Shown here: in pieces, positions 16,401-25,144 of the stretch
Layout of the letters: each line of letters opens with the position of its first letter
Position numbering within the stretch: position 1 is the first letter of the stretch
Origin: Nitrososphaerota archaeon
GTDB taxonomy: Archaea > Iainarchaeota > Iainarchaeia > Iainarchaeales > GCA-2688035
Direction of reading: 5' to 3'
Length of the DNA stretch: 32,383 nt
Assembly: GCA_017610265.1 (NCBI GenBank)
Contig: JAFCCH010000005.1
Span: 1-32,383 of the forward strand
Position numbers and translations under genes: made by a program
Notes under the pieces: model-generated
What the model was told of the DNA's origin: nothing
What the model saw: only the letters and a program-made list of their open reading frames with translations
The model's database searches: none

Positions 16401-19145
16401 CTATTTTTTTCCTAACCTCTTTTGCTGTTGCTTCCACTTAATGTATTGCGGGTAAACAAGCTTCACTGCCCCTATAGGGGGGTAATTGAGCTTTATAAGC
16501 TTGCTTCTTTCAAGAATCTCTGCGCATTCTTTAACTTCTTTTGATGTCATTCCAAGCTGCTTTGCAACATCATTAAGATTTATTGTTCCCTTTACCTGCA
16601 CAAGGCCAAGCACCCTGTCAAAGGATGTTTCAATCTTGGCTTTTCTTATCTCTTTTTCTTTTCCAACAATCTTTTCCCTTTTTCTTGAAATAAGTCCTGT
16701 TTTAATGTCAAAGCCTGCACCTGGCCTGATAAGTTCTACTGCCGCACCACCCTTTTTCTCTTCGATAAGTTTTATTAGCTTTTGAAAGTCCTGAACAAGC
16801 CTTCCGCTGTCAAGTGTCTGAATTCTTGCTGCAAGAGCATTGTCTGGAATGTGGTATTTTTTAAGAAGCTCTCCAAGTCTTCCTTCAATCCTGTTAATTT
16901 GCTCCTGGTCAACATTGCTTCCCATTGCTTTTTGCTTTATTGCATTGTCAACAAGCTTGCTTACAGGTTGCTGTTCAGCCGGTTTTGCAAACGGAACCCT
17001 TTCAATAATCCTTTCCCTAATTCTTTCAATTACTCTTGGAGCCCCGCCTTTTTTTGGTGCAGCTTTCTCACTGGTTTTAACAGTTCCTTCTACAATAGTT
17101 TCAACAGGTTCTTCCACATATCTTTCTTCAGGAATGCGCCTTTTCCTTCTAGGCCTTTTTCTATCTTCTTCTGGCCATAAAGGGCTTTCTTCCCTTTCCC
17201 TAGGCCTTCTTGACCTGTATTCTTCTTCAGGGTATGGCCTCGGGCGCCTTTCCTCTGGATAAGTCCTTTCAGCAGACCTTGCTGTTGGTTTTTGCCAGAG
17301 TTGGAATCCTGGCTTTTGCTGAACAGGTCCGGCCGGCTGCATTGGCGGTGCAGGCCTTGCTACTGGAGCCGCAGGCGGTGCCTGTGCAACAGGCCTTGGC
17401 GCAGTTGCAAGCTTTTCTGCAATCTGCTGCAATGCCGCCGCAGTCCTTTCGGCAAACTTTTTCTCCTCAGCTTTTTCGCTTACTCTTTCAACCTCTTTTG
17501 CTGTAAGCTTTTTAATTGCGTCAATAGCATCCTTTCCAAGTCTGACATCAATTGGCATATTAGCCATTTTTTCAAGTGCCTTGGATGCCTTTGGGCTTAT
17601 TCCCACTGCTTGCTTTCGCATGGCTGTTGCCTCTTCCATAGCCTTTCTTACTTCTGGAGACAAATTTGCCTTTCTGTTTTCAGCAATTTTTTTCCTAATT
17701 CTCAATTCAGACAGTTTTGACTGGTACTCAAAAAGCTTTTCTCTGAACTGCTCAAAGTCAACCTTTCTTTTGTAGAATGCCAGCTCAAGGTTTTTAATCA
17801 GGTTTTGCTGCGCACTTATTTGGTCGTCAATATTAAGGCTGTCTTTCCAGGTAACGTTTGCCATTGATTGCTTTGTGGCAGTGGCAGCCATTTCGTCTGC
17901 AACAGTCCTCATTGCCTCAACAAGGTCAACAATTTCAGATTTTTTGTTGAACTCTGACGCGCCTTTCTTTCCTCCAATATCCTTTATTTTTGGAATTTTT
18001 ACTCCAATAGCTGCTACTTTTTTCTCAAGTTGTTTGCCCTTAGCTTCTTTTTCCCTTTCAATAAATTCAAGTGTCCTTATCTGGTTTTCAAGGTTTTTAA
18101 TTTTCTTTGTTAAATCCCGATCCTCTGCCATCAGCTGCTTTTTCTTTTTTCTTTCGTCTGTAGTAATTTCTCCCTTTTTCTCTTTTTTCCTGATGTGGTG
18201 CAGTTTTACTTTTTTCCTAATTCTCCAGCCTGACAACGCTGCTTTTTTGTGCTTTAAGGCATCGCCATACCAGCCTCTTGCTTTCCCAATCATTTTTTCA
18301 AGCTTGAGCTCTTTTTTAATTTCCTTTGGCGAAAGTTGCTTGATTTCCTCAGCACTTTTCTCTACAAGCCCTGGTTCTTTTTTAATAATTTTTTCAATAA
18401 TCTTTTCTTCTTCCGGCTTAAGGCCTTTTCCTGGTGCGGCTTTTTTTGCTTTTCCTGCTTTTTTTGAGGGCTTTGCTTTTTTTCCAACCTTCTTTTTCTC
18501 AGCCAAAGCTTTCTTTTTATCTTCCTTTTCCTGTTTTTTCTTTGCCTTTTCAACAGCCTTTAATGCGGTCTCGGCTTTCTTTTCCATCTCTTCTTCTTTT
18601 TTTACAGTCTCTAACGCGACCTTTGCCCTTTTGTCTAATTCAACTTCTTTGATTGCTCCAACAGCTACCTTTCCCCTTTTGTCAAGTTCAACATTTTCTA
18701 TTGCCTTCAACGCAGCTTCGGCGCGCTTGCTTTTCTCCATCTTTTCAATATACTTGTCAATGCCAATTGCCTTCACAGTCATTGCTTTTTCAGGGCTTAC
18801 CTTTTCAGGAATTTTTTTTTCAGGAATTTCTTTTTCAACCTTTTTCAAGCCTTTTTCAAGATGTCTTATTGATTCAACAAAAGTTTTCTTCCCAGATGGT
18901 TTTAGTGCAGTGGGCTTTTTTCCAGAAATTCCTTTTTTGGCTTCTGCTGCAGAAATAGCTATCTCTTTTTGAACCGCTTTTTTTTCCTTTGCTTTTTTGC
19001 CAATGCCTATTCTTTCAAGAAATGTTTTGATGCTATAGCCAAACCCTTTGCCTTTTTTGGGCTTTTTTGTTGTCTTGCTTTCGACAGCGGCAATGTACTC
19101 TTGCCAGGCTTTTTCTTCTTCATGGGCATGGTTTTTTGTGGTCAT
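16401..19145 (-). CDS. Large charged scaffold-like protein with C-terminal winged helix, pilus operon
   Basis: A 914-residue soluble protein of unknown family, first in the assembly operon. In order: a very Lys/Glu-rich helical region (1-400) including four imperfect repeats of 16-17 residues at 141-200 (unit like RAEAALKAIENVELDK); a helical region (435-570) with LELAFYKRKVDFEQFREKL; a Pro/Ala-rich linker (582-620); an Arg/Glu/Pro-rich segment (625-680); a helical part (700-800); and a winged-helix domain (838-905) with INLNDVAKQLGMTSKEVKE as the recognition unit. No membrane segment. By position it could be a cytosolic ring or adaptor, as ArlC/D/E are in archaella, but I see no clear homology. 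The ATG lacks a ribosome site and follows a leader hairpin. Confidence 0.8.
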   Translation of the reverse strand: MTTKNHAHEEEKAWQEYIAAVESKTTKKPKKGKGFGYSIKTFLERIGIGKKAKEKKAVQKEIAISAAEAKKGISGKKPTALKPSGKKTFVESIRHLEKGLKKVEKEIPEKKIPEKVSPEKAMTVKAIGIDKYIEKMEKSKRAEAALKAIENVELDKRGKVAVGAIKEVELDKRAKVALETVKKEEEMEKKAETALKAVEKAKKKQEKEDKKKALAEKKKVGKKAKPSKKAGKAKKAAPGKGLKPEEEKIIEKIIKKEPGLVEKSAEEIKQLSPKEIKKELKLEKMIGKARGWYGDALKHKKAALSGWRIRKKVKLHHIRKKEKKGEITTDERKKKKQLMAEDRDLTKKIKNLENQIRTLEFIEREKEAKGKQLEKKVAAIGVKIPKIKDIGGKKGASEFNKKSEIVDLVEAMRTVADEMAATATKQSMANVTWKDSLNIDDQISAQQNLIKNLELAFYKRKVDFEQFREKLFEYQSKLSELRIRKKIAENRKANLSPEVRKAMEEATAMRKQAVGISPKASKALEKMANMPIDVRLGKDAIDAIKKLTAKEVERVSEKAEEKKFAERTAAALQQIAEKLATAPRPVAQAPPAAPVARPAPPMQPAGPVQQKPGFQLWQKPTARSAERTYPEERRPRPYPEEEYRSRRPREREESPLWPEEDRKRPRRKRRIPEERYVEEPVETIVEGTVKTSEKAAPKKGGAPRVIERIRERIIERVPFAKPAEQQPVSKLVDNAIKQKAMGSNVDQEQINRIEGRLGELLKKYHIPDNALAARIQTLDSGRLVQDFQKLIKLIEEKKGGAAVELIRPGAGFDIKTGLISRKREKIVGKEKEIRKAKIETSFDRVLGLVQVKGTINLNDVAKQLGMTSKEVKECAEILERSKLIKLNYPPIGAVKLVYPQYIKWKQQQKRLGKK

Positions 19146-19162
19146 TTTCTTTCAACAACATT

Positions 19163-19183
19163 GCCTTCGGCTGTGCCGAAGGC
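19163..19183 (-). promoter_or_regulatory. Leader hairpin of the pilus assembly operon
   Basis: GCCTTCGGC and GCCGAAGGC form a perfect nine-base stem with a three-base loop, between the TATA box and the ATG of the 914-residue gene. No T run follows, so it is not a terminator; it would sit near the 5' end of the mRNA. Confidence 0.7.
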
Positions 19184-19210
19184 TCTCCCATTTATTAAGT
19201 ATTAATGAAA

Positions 19211-19217
19211 TTTAAAT
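19211..19217 (-). promoter_or_regulatory. TATA box for the pilus assembly operon
   Basis: TTTAAAT about 27 bases from a predicted start near 19187-19191, which lies just before the leader hairpin. Confidence 0.5.
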
Positions 19218-19243
19218 GTTCCTAAATAGGATTTTGAACAGGT

Positions 19244-19276
19244 AAAAAGCCCTTTTTCGCCTATATAAAAAAAGGG
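19244..19276 (-). terminator. Terminator of the minor pilin operon
   Basis: On the minus strand CCCTTTTT and AAAAAGGG form an eight-base stem followed by C and five T, about 20 bases after the stop of the last pilin-like gene. It separates this operon from the assembly operon. Confidence 0.65.
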
Positions 19277-19294
19277 TTTTGGCAATTGTATGAC

Positions 19295-21436
19295 TTAAGG
19301 GCAGGACTCATATTCAATGCTGTAACTGCCTTGCTTGTTTAGAATAGTCTGGTTTGAAGCCAGGGCTGTAAAATTTACCCACCCCTCAATGGTTAAGTCT
19401 TTCATACCGTCAAGGTCTGTGGCATCTCCTACTGTGAGGAATTTGCCTGTTCCGTCAAACTGGTTTGATCCATCAATTTTTCCTGTAGTTGCTTCGCTTC
19501 CGGCAAAGCCTGTTGTGCTTGCATTGTTTGCTTTTGAGGTTGAGTCAAATCTCAAACCTGTTCCTTGTTCCTCTAAATGCTGAACCATTTGGAAAGAACT
19601 GTCCCAGACGCCAGTCACGTCTTGTTGGTTGCCTGCTGTCGCGTTTCCATAATATAAGAATATTGAGGTGTTAGCACTTCCATAAAGGCTTGTTTTTACC
19701 CATGCATCAAGTGCGCCTGTTGCATTGTTATATGTTTCAATTTCGTGGCTTAATGGAGTGGTACCGTCTCCTGATGTAAACATTATATCGTCTCCATCCG
19801 CCTGAACCTTTCCGCCTCCACTAATTAAGTCGGCGTCAATAACACTTATCAATACCGGAAAGTTTGTGAGGTTTGCTTCAACCAATGAACTGCCAATAAT
19901 TATTTTTTTCCTAAAGGTCCATCCAACAGGCCATTCAATATCACAGTCTGTATCAGCCGGGGCAGAACAGCTTGCAGGGCAGCATCCATCGCCTGGAGTG
20001 CACGCTGAAATTGTGTTCCATTCGCATACATTTGGAGCAGGCCCTGTATTGCATATAATATTTGTCTTGCAAGGGTCTGCATCATAAATTGTTTCACATT
20101 GGGAATTGTTGGTGCATTCGTCCGCTTCCGGACAATCTAAATCTCCTCCTACAAATGTGCATCCTGCAGGGCAACATCCGTCTGACCCATCATCGCACAG
20201 ATTTGGCGGGTAAGTGCAAACAATTGCGTTGCAAATATTTTGTGTGCAGGAATCACTGTCGTCACAATCTTCATTTATGGAACATCCTACTCCGACTCCT
20301 GGCGGATTCATTATTTGGAAATTGCACCCTGCTTCGGATGTGGCTCTGCATATGTCAAAGCCTGGTTTTTTTACGCCAAAGTCAAATGTTCCTGGCGGCA
20401 GTGAAACTTCATCTATCTCTTCCTTAAATGTTATTCTTGTTTTGAACGAGGAGTCAAGTGGTTCAGGTGGATTAACAGCATCCATTTGTTGTGCTCGTAG
20501 TTCAACGCTTAGTGTTTCAGTATTTGCTCCGTCCGGATTTATTAGGAATCCAACCCAGTTTTGCTTGGAAACAGTTTCTCCTGAATAATCTGTCTGAACC
20601 CATATTTTTCCGGTTGTTGTTGAATCAAAGTTCATTCCCACGGTCCATTGCCCGTTTACAAACGGTGCTGAATTGCAGTTTTCTCCGCTACAGTTGTCCC
20701 AAACAAATGTAACTTCTGCATAGGGGTCTATTCCATTTGGTGCTTCGTTGTTGCAATTGCTTGAACCGGTTCCGCCTCCTGCATCATAAACTCCTTCGCA
20801 CCATATCTCAAAACCGTTTTTAACGTGGATTTCTGTTTCCACTGTGTTAATTTTGTCAAAGGAGAAATCTGAGACACAGTCGTCTCCTAGGGCTGTGCCT
20901 TTGTTGAATTTTGCCTTGTCGTCAAGTATATCATTTATATTAATAGTTTCTGTTCCTTTGGCGACTGAGAATCGCATGCATTGGGGTAGTGTGATGTAAT
21001 TTATTTCAGGGTAGTCTCCTGCGCCTCCGCCCCATGCTCTATTTTGTATGCTGTGTTCTACGTCGACTTGTACTCCGCTTCCGCTGTTTTGTTTTGCGAA
21101 TATTGCGAATAGGTTCATTGTGTCGAATGCGTCGTTAAACCTGATCTCCTTTAGTGGCAGGTTTTGTTCTATTTCGAACCAGTTGCTTCCTGAGCTGAAG
21201 CCGTTGAATGGTGTTATTCTTCCGTATGTTGTGCCTGCGTATCCTTCTTTTGCTACGATCATTTGTTGTCTTAGGTTGTTGAATCTGTCGTTTACTTCGT
21301 TGAATGCAGTTTCTTCGATGATGTTTCTTTGTTGTTTTATTTCTGATCTGCTTATTGAGAAGTTTAGTGCGAGCAGTGTGCTAATTAGCAGAAATGCCAT
21401 GAAGGTTATGAATATTCCTTTTTTGTTCAGTTTCAT
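19295..21436 (-). CDS. Type c pilin-like protein with Cys-rich, DUF2341 and truncated LamG domains
   Basis: A 713-residue secreted protein. KKGIFITFMAFLLISTLLALN (residues 5-25) is a pilin-like leader and membrane helix, but no acidic residue follows the Gly. Residues 30-360 align end to end with the 336-residue type c paralogue (shared NNL, AWGG/RWGG, LPQC, RITF motifs). Added after it: two Cys-rich units (385-436 and 441-498, each ending in DGCCPAxC and D.DC), a DUF2341 domain (503-600, WTFRKKIII to SIFLYYGNAT), and the first part of a LamG-like jelly roll (615-710) that stops early. Many N-glycosylation sequons. Probably a surface adhesin at or near a pilus tip. AAGGT lies a few bases before the ATG. 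Its first 400 bases use codons differently from the rest. Confidence 0.85.
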   Translation of the reverse strand: MKLNKKGIFITFMAFLLISTLLALNFSISRSEIKQQRNIIEETAFNEVNDRFNNLRQQMIVAKEGYAGTTYGRITPFNGFSSGSNWFEIEQNLPLKEIRFNDAFDTMNLFAIFAKQNSGSGVQVDVEHSIQNRAWGGGAGDYPEINYITLPQCMRFSVAKGTETININDILDDKAKFNKGTALGDDCVSDFSFDKINTVETEIHVKNGFEIWCEGVYDAGGGTGSSNCNNEAPNGIDPYAEVTFVWDNCSGENCNSAPFVNGQWTVGMNFDSTTTGKIWVQTDYSGETVSKQNWVGFLINPDGANTETLSVELRAQQMDAVNPPEPLDSSFKTRITFKEEIDEVSLPPGTFDFGVKKPGFDICRATSEAGCNFQIMNPPGVGVGCSINEDCDDSDSCTQNICNAIVCTYPPNLCDDGSDGCCPAGCTFVGGDLDCPEADECTNNSQCETIYDADPCKTNIICNTGPAPNVCEWNTISACTPGDGCCPASCSAPADTDCDIEWPVGWTFRKKIIIGSSLVEANLTNFPVLISVIDADLISGGGKVQADGDDIMFTSGDGTTPLSHEIETYNNATGALDAWVKTSLYGSANTSIFLYYGNATAGNQQDVTGVWDSSFQMVQHLEEQGTGLRFDSTSKANNASTTGFAGSEATTGKIDGSNQFDGTGKFLTVGDATDLDGMKDLTIEGWVNFTALASNQTILNKQGSYSIEYESCP

Positions 21437-21530
21437 CTAATTACCTTATATGTAATAATCTATCACATTTATGAATATTCCTTTTTTGTTCAGTTTTATC
21501 TAATTGCCCCATATATAATAATCTATTACA
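21406..21530. repeat. Degenerate 62-bp tandem duplication at a gene junction
   Basis: 21406-21467 and 21469-21530 match at 56 of 62 positions, offset by 63. Each copy holds the end of the type b reading frame and the first codons of type c. In the copy at 21469-21530 the type c start codon has become ATA; in the other the type b tail contains a stop (VIDYYI then TAA). So each gene now uses only one copy. Confidence 0.88.
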
Positions 21531-24500
21531 TAAAACCTGTCTGCTGATTCAGACAGGCAGTTCATTATTGCTTGGTTATGCAGACTGCACTCGCCCACTT
21601 TTTGGTCGTTGTTTATTATTGCAATGACTGTTCCTGTGCAATCAGGAGGGTCCCCGGGGCAGTCGTTGAATTCAACATCTTCGACCCTTATCTTCCAATA
21701 GCTTGGCTGTGTACACACTCCCTCTTTCCAACTGCAAATTTCGCCTGGGCTTGGAGGATTTGGCATTCCAATAAACAAAATTCCGTCGTCAATGGCAATT
21801 TCTAAAGGTATTGGGCTGTCATCATCTTCTCCAATAAATGCGGTTGCAGAAGCTGCACTTGCCCTTAATTTTTGGTCAAAGTCTTTTTTGTAAAATGTAA
21901 CTGACAAAGGCTTTATTCCTGCAACTTCTGAAATGCTCACATCCTTAAAGCCATTGTTGTCTATCTCAAAGTTAACACTTAGATTTTCCGGGCCGCCAAT
22001 GGTGTTTCCTCCTGTAAATACAATGTTTAAGTCAGCGTATTTGAAGGGAAAGGTCTTGTGGCATCTTGTGTCCTCTGTGTCACACAAAATCTTTTCATCA
22101 AAGCTTCCGTCCCAGTTTACAGTGTCCAAAGTACTGTTGTCTGTGAATGTTGTTCCAAATGGCGGGAATGTAATTTCGTTAATCTCACAGTTTTCTCCGG
22201 TGCATGGTACTGGAATTTCTATTACTGCTGACCACCACTGGCCTGAAATAACATTTATTGCCTGGTCTTCAAATGTTAATATACTTGTTGTGGGATCCCA
22301 TTTAACAAAATCAGCTGGATTTGGGGCGGTAGAACATCCCGCAGTGCTGACAAAACCACCTGTTTCTGCCCAAGTGCCGCAGTCTGTTACATTTGGCGAA
22401 ATTCCTGAGGTGAACGGCAGTTCTATATTGACACTGCCCATTTCTTTTGCAATTTTTGATGCAATAAATTGGTATAATTGGTCTAATTCTGCTTGGTCTT
22501 CTGCAAAGTAATATTTTCCGCAGTTTACTCCGTCATCGCAGAATTCACTGTCCTCATCTTTTGCAACCTCTTCAAGAACTGTTTCATAACTTATTCCACC
22601 AGACCCTCCTACCCCGCTTTCAAGTGCGGCGCTGTCGGCAAATCCAATCACATAAATTTTTATATCCTGAAAATCCCTTGCTGTTTCGGCTTCTGCAATT
22701 GCATCCTGGGCCGCAGCCCATTCGCCACAGGCAGATCCATTAATGCAGATATTTGCCTTTCCGTCTGTCAACAAAACAATAAACTTTCCTGTGTCTTCGG
22801 CAACGCCTATTAATTCCTCTGCCGTTTTTTTAATTCCAAGTGCTAATCCTGTTGCCCCTGTTGGTTCAAGGACATTTAATGAGCTTTTTATTGCTTCTCT
22901 GTTGTCTGTAAGGCTTTGGTTTGCGTTTCCACTGTCAGAAAAGCTTACCAATCCAATTTTGTCAAGTGTTTGCCATTGGGCGTTGTCAATAAAGTCCCGC
23001 ATTGCCTTTTTAGCTGCGTCAATCCTTCTTAGATTCCAGCTTACTGTAAAGCTAGTAGGCTCCTCTGCCCATCCCTCAAGTTCGTATGGAGCTGCATTTA
23101 AGTTTGAGCCTCCGTTTGTAATTGTCCTTTCACAGTAGCCATCTTGACAGTAATATGCTGTCAAGTAGCTGGTTTCGAGAGGTGTGCTATTGCCCCCATT
23201 TGTCCTTACTCTAAACGCAGGGCTTCTATGACTTTGTGCTATAAAGTTTGCTTCTGAGCATGTGCCTAAATCTCCTGAATTGCTTACCTTTACCTTGAGT
23301 CCTTTGACATTGTCTCCTGAATTTATATTAAAAACATCCAGGTCTCCTGTTCCAAATGCCTCTTCGTCATTCCAGTTTGTTTTTGTAGGACAATTTGTTT
23401 CCACAGTAGTTGTACAGGCCACCCCGTTGCAGCCATTGCTTGAATTGTCAAGGGCTTTGTTTGGAATTGCTTTGTATCCTCCTCCATCTCCAATGGTATT
23501 GTCTACAACATAGTATGAAAAACTTACAGTTGAAAGGCTTATTTCATCATCACTCCATGCCCAAACCTCATAGTTTCCGCTTGGCTGGTCGCCTGTGCTG
23601 TAATATTTGTTTCTCTCACAAGCAGTGCTCCCAGTGCATGTTGCTATAGAAGAGACATCTGTTCCATCAGATTTCTTAAAGTAAAGCCTTGGCCTGCATC
23701 CACTAAGACTTGAATCATAGGTGCTACCATAGTACATATATCCATAAACATATTGGAATGTTTGGCCTGGTTCAAGTGTTGGTAGGTCCAAATCCCCAAT
23801 CTTTTTCCAGCCCCCTGTTGGAACACATTCGCTTCCGCTTCCTGTTGCTGTTCCTCCTGAAAGGGTATCAAGCTTATTGTTTACATTCAAATATCCTCGA
23901 AATCGCATGTAAACACTTGAAGTATATGGTGTGTTTGTCCATCCGTAAAGGTCCCATTCCTTATCTCCTGTATTGTGGCTTCCGTTTATTACTCCTTTAG
24001 TTGGATAAACATAATGCTGTGAATAATTTGTTGAGTCATACCTAAAATATTCTGTTCCGTCGGGTGCAACAAGCTTCAGTCTTGAAATTATTCTGCAGCT
24101 TCCTCCGTCATCTCTTGTGCCTGACCACCACATATATAATCGTTCACCCCATGTTCCAACAAACCTGTCAATAAAGTCGGCGTCTGCGGTAAAACTCCAT
24201 AAATGTGTCCAGTTTGTAAACTGGTTTTCGGTTGCCGCACTGTAACTTGTTGGGCAGTTGTTTGTTGTTACTATGCAGTCGCCTCCGTCGCAGGTGCTTC
24301 CGTTAACTGTTCCACTTGTTTCCTGGGCAAGTGCATCATATTCTGCCATGCTTCCGCTTATGTCCATGGCTAACATTATTGCAATTGGATCCCTTGACTG
24401 GTTTCTTGCCCTGATTGTAAGCTTTACTGTGTCGTCGCAGGAAATTTCACTTATTGCGCCGCCGCTAAGGTCTGTTACAGTTACATTTGTTTCAACATCT

Positions 24501-25144
24501 GCCTCCAGTTCCCCTTCAAATAAGGCCCTTAATGCCTGCTCTTCTTCTTCAAATTCAAATGTTTGTGGAACACAAACTGTTCCTCCTGTTTCCTCAATTA
24601 TAGGCTGTTTCATTGCAGCAATCTTTCGCCCGTGGGCAACCTCTTTTTCAGGAGAGGCTGATATGCCTGGATAACTTTCTTGTCCTGTTTCTTCATCAAA
24701 ACATTCATCAAAAACCGATTCAATAGTGTCATAAGTAGCTCCCGCGCCTAAAAAATCTGCGTATGCGGTTCTGCAGGCAGCCAAATTTTCTTTGGCTCGG
24801 TATTCTGTTATAACTATATTGAGTTCGGCGTTTGCAGGCAGTAATTTTTTGACCTCGTCATAAATGCCTGTTCCCTGGTTATTTGTCAAAGCTCTCTGGC
24901 TTAACTCGTTGTCGGCAAGGTTTTTTGCAAGAATGCCGCTGTTTTCCAAAACTGAAAAGCTATCGTTGGCAGCCTGCTTTAGGCTTGGGGCAAGCGGAGT
25001 CATGTCTGACTGGGGTGTTTGTATTCCTAACCCAATAAATGTCAGTACACCAATAGTTAGCATTGTTGCAAGCAGGGCGTCAACTGAAACAGCAAACCCT
25101 CTTTTACCTATCCCGATATAAAGTAAATTCTGCAATTGTTGCAA
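21500..25144 (-). CDS. Type b giant pilin-like vWA protein with split vWA domain
   Basis: 1214 residues. KRGFAVSVDALLATMLTIGVL (14-34) is a pilin-like signal and helix with Asp at +6. A region to about 250 resembles its paralogue. The von Willebrand A domain begins at 254 with IMLAMDISGSM (MIDAS Asp261, Ser263, Ser265) and resumes at 706 with RIDAAKKAMRDFID, then LVSFSD, GATGL (Thr765) and LLTDG (Asp794), so metal binding is intact. Between lie about 435 residues that look like three beta-sandwich units ending EWDLYGW, NYEVWAW and YELEGW. The C-terminal 300 residues are beta-rich with paired Cys. Surface adhesin is likely. TTG at 25144 abuts the AAGGAGG; TTG at 25135, nine bases after it, may be the true start. 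It overlaps the upstream gene by 41 bases. Confidence 0.88.
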   Translation of the reverse strand: MQQLQNLLYIGIGKRGFAVSVDALLATMLTIGVLTFIGLGIQTPQSDMTPLAPSLKQAANDSFSVLENSGILAKNLADNELSQRALTNNQGTGIYDEVKKLLPANAELNIVITEYRAKENLAACRTAYADFLGAGATYDTIESVFDECFDEETGQESYPGISASPEKEVAHGRKIAAMKQPIIEETGGTVCVPQTFEFEEEEQALRALFEGELEADVETNVTVTDLSGGAISEISCDDTVKLTIRARNQSRDPIAIMLAMDISGSMAEYDALAQETSGTVNGSTCDGGDCIVTTNNCPTSYSAATENQFTNWTHLWSFTADADFIDRFVGTWGERLYMWWSGTRDDGGSCRIISRLKLVAPDGTEYFRYDSTNYSQHYVYPTKGVINGSHNTGDKEWDLYGWTNTPYTSSVYMRFRGYLNVNNKLDTLSGGTATGSGSECVPTGGWKKIGDLDLPTLEPGQTFQYVYGYMYYGSTYDSSLSGCRPRLYFKKSDGTDVSSIATCTGSTACERNKYYSTGDQPSGNYEVWAWSDDEISLSTVSFSYYVVDNTIGDGGGYKAIPNKALDNSSNGCNGVACTTTVETNCPTKTNWNDEEAFGTGDLDVFNINSGDNVKGLKVKVSNSGDLGTCSEANFIAQSHRSPAFRVRTNGGNSTPLETSYLTAYYCQDGYCERTITNGGSNLNAAPYELEGWAEEPTSFTVSWNLRRIDAAKKAMRDFIDNAQWQTLDKIGLVSFSDSGNANQSLTDNREAIKSSLNVLEPTGATGLALGIKKTAEELIGVAEDTGKFIVLLTDGKANICINGSACGEWAAAQDAIAEAETARDFQDIKIYVIGFADSAALESGVGGSGGISYETVLEEVAKDEDSEFCDDGVNCGKYYFAEDQAELDQLYQFIASKIAKEMGSVNIELPFTSGISPNVTDCGTWAETGGFVSTAGCSTAPNPADFVKWDPTTSILTFEDQAINVISGQWWSAVIEIPVPCTGENCEINEITFPPFGTTFTDNSTLDTVNWDGSFDEKILCDTEDTRCHKTFPFKYADLNIVFTGGNTIGGPENLSVNFEIDNNGFKDVSISEVAGIKPLSVTFYKKDFDQKLRASAASATAFIGEDDDSPIPLEIAIDDGILFIGMPNPPSPGEICSWKEGVCTQPSYWKIRVEDVEFNDCPGDPPDCTGTVIAIINNDQKVGECSLHNQAIMNCLSESADRFYVIDYYIWGN

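Noticed and set aside
17875-18972. Long open frame on the plus strand (365 codons)
   Set aside because: It lies opposite the Lys/Glu-rich 914-residue gene; its Phe/Ser-rich translation is the usual antisense shadow of AAR/GAR codons, with no start signals.
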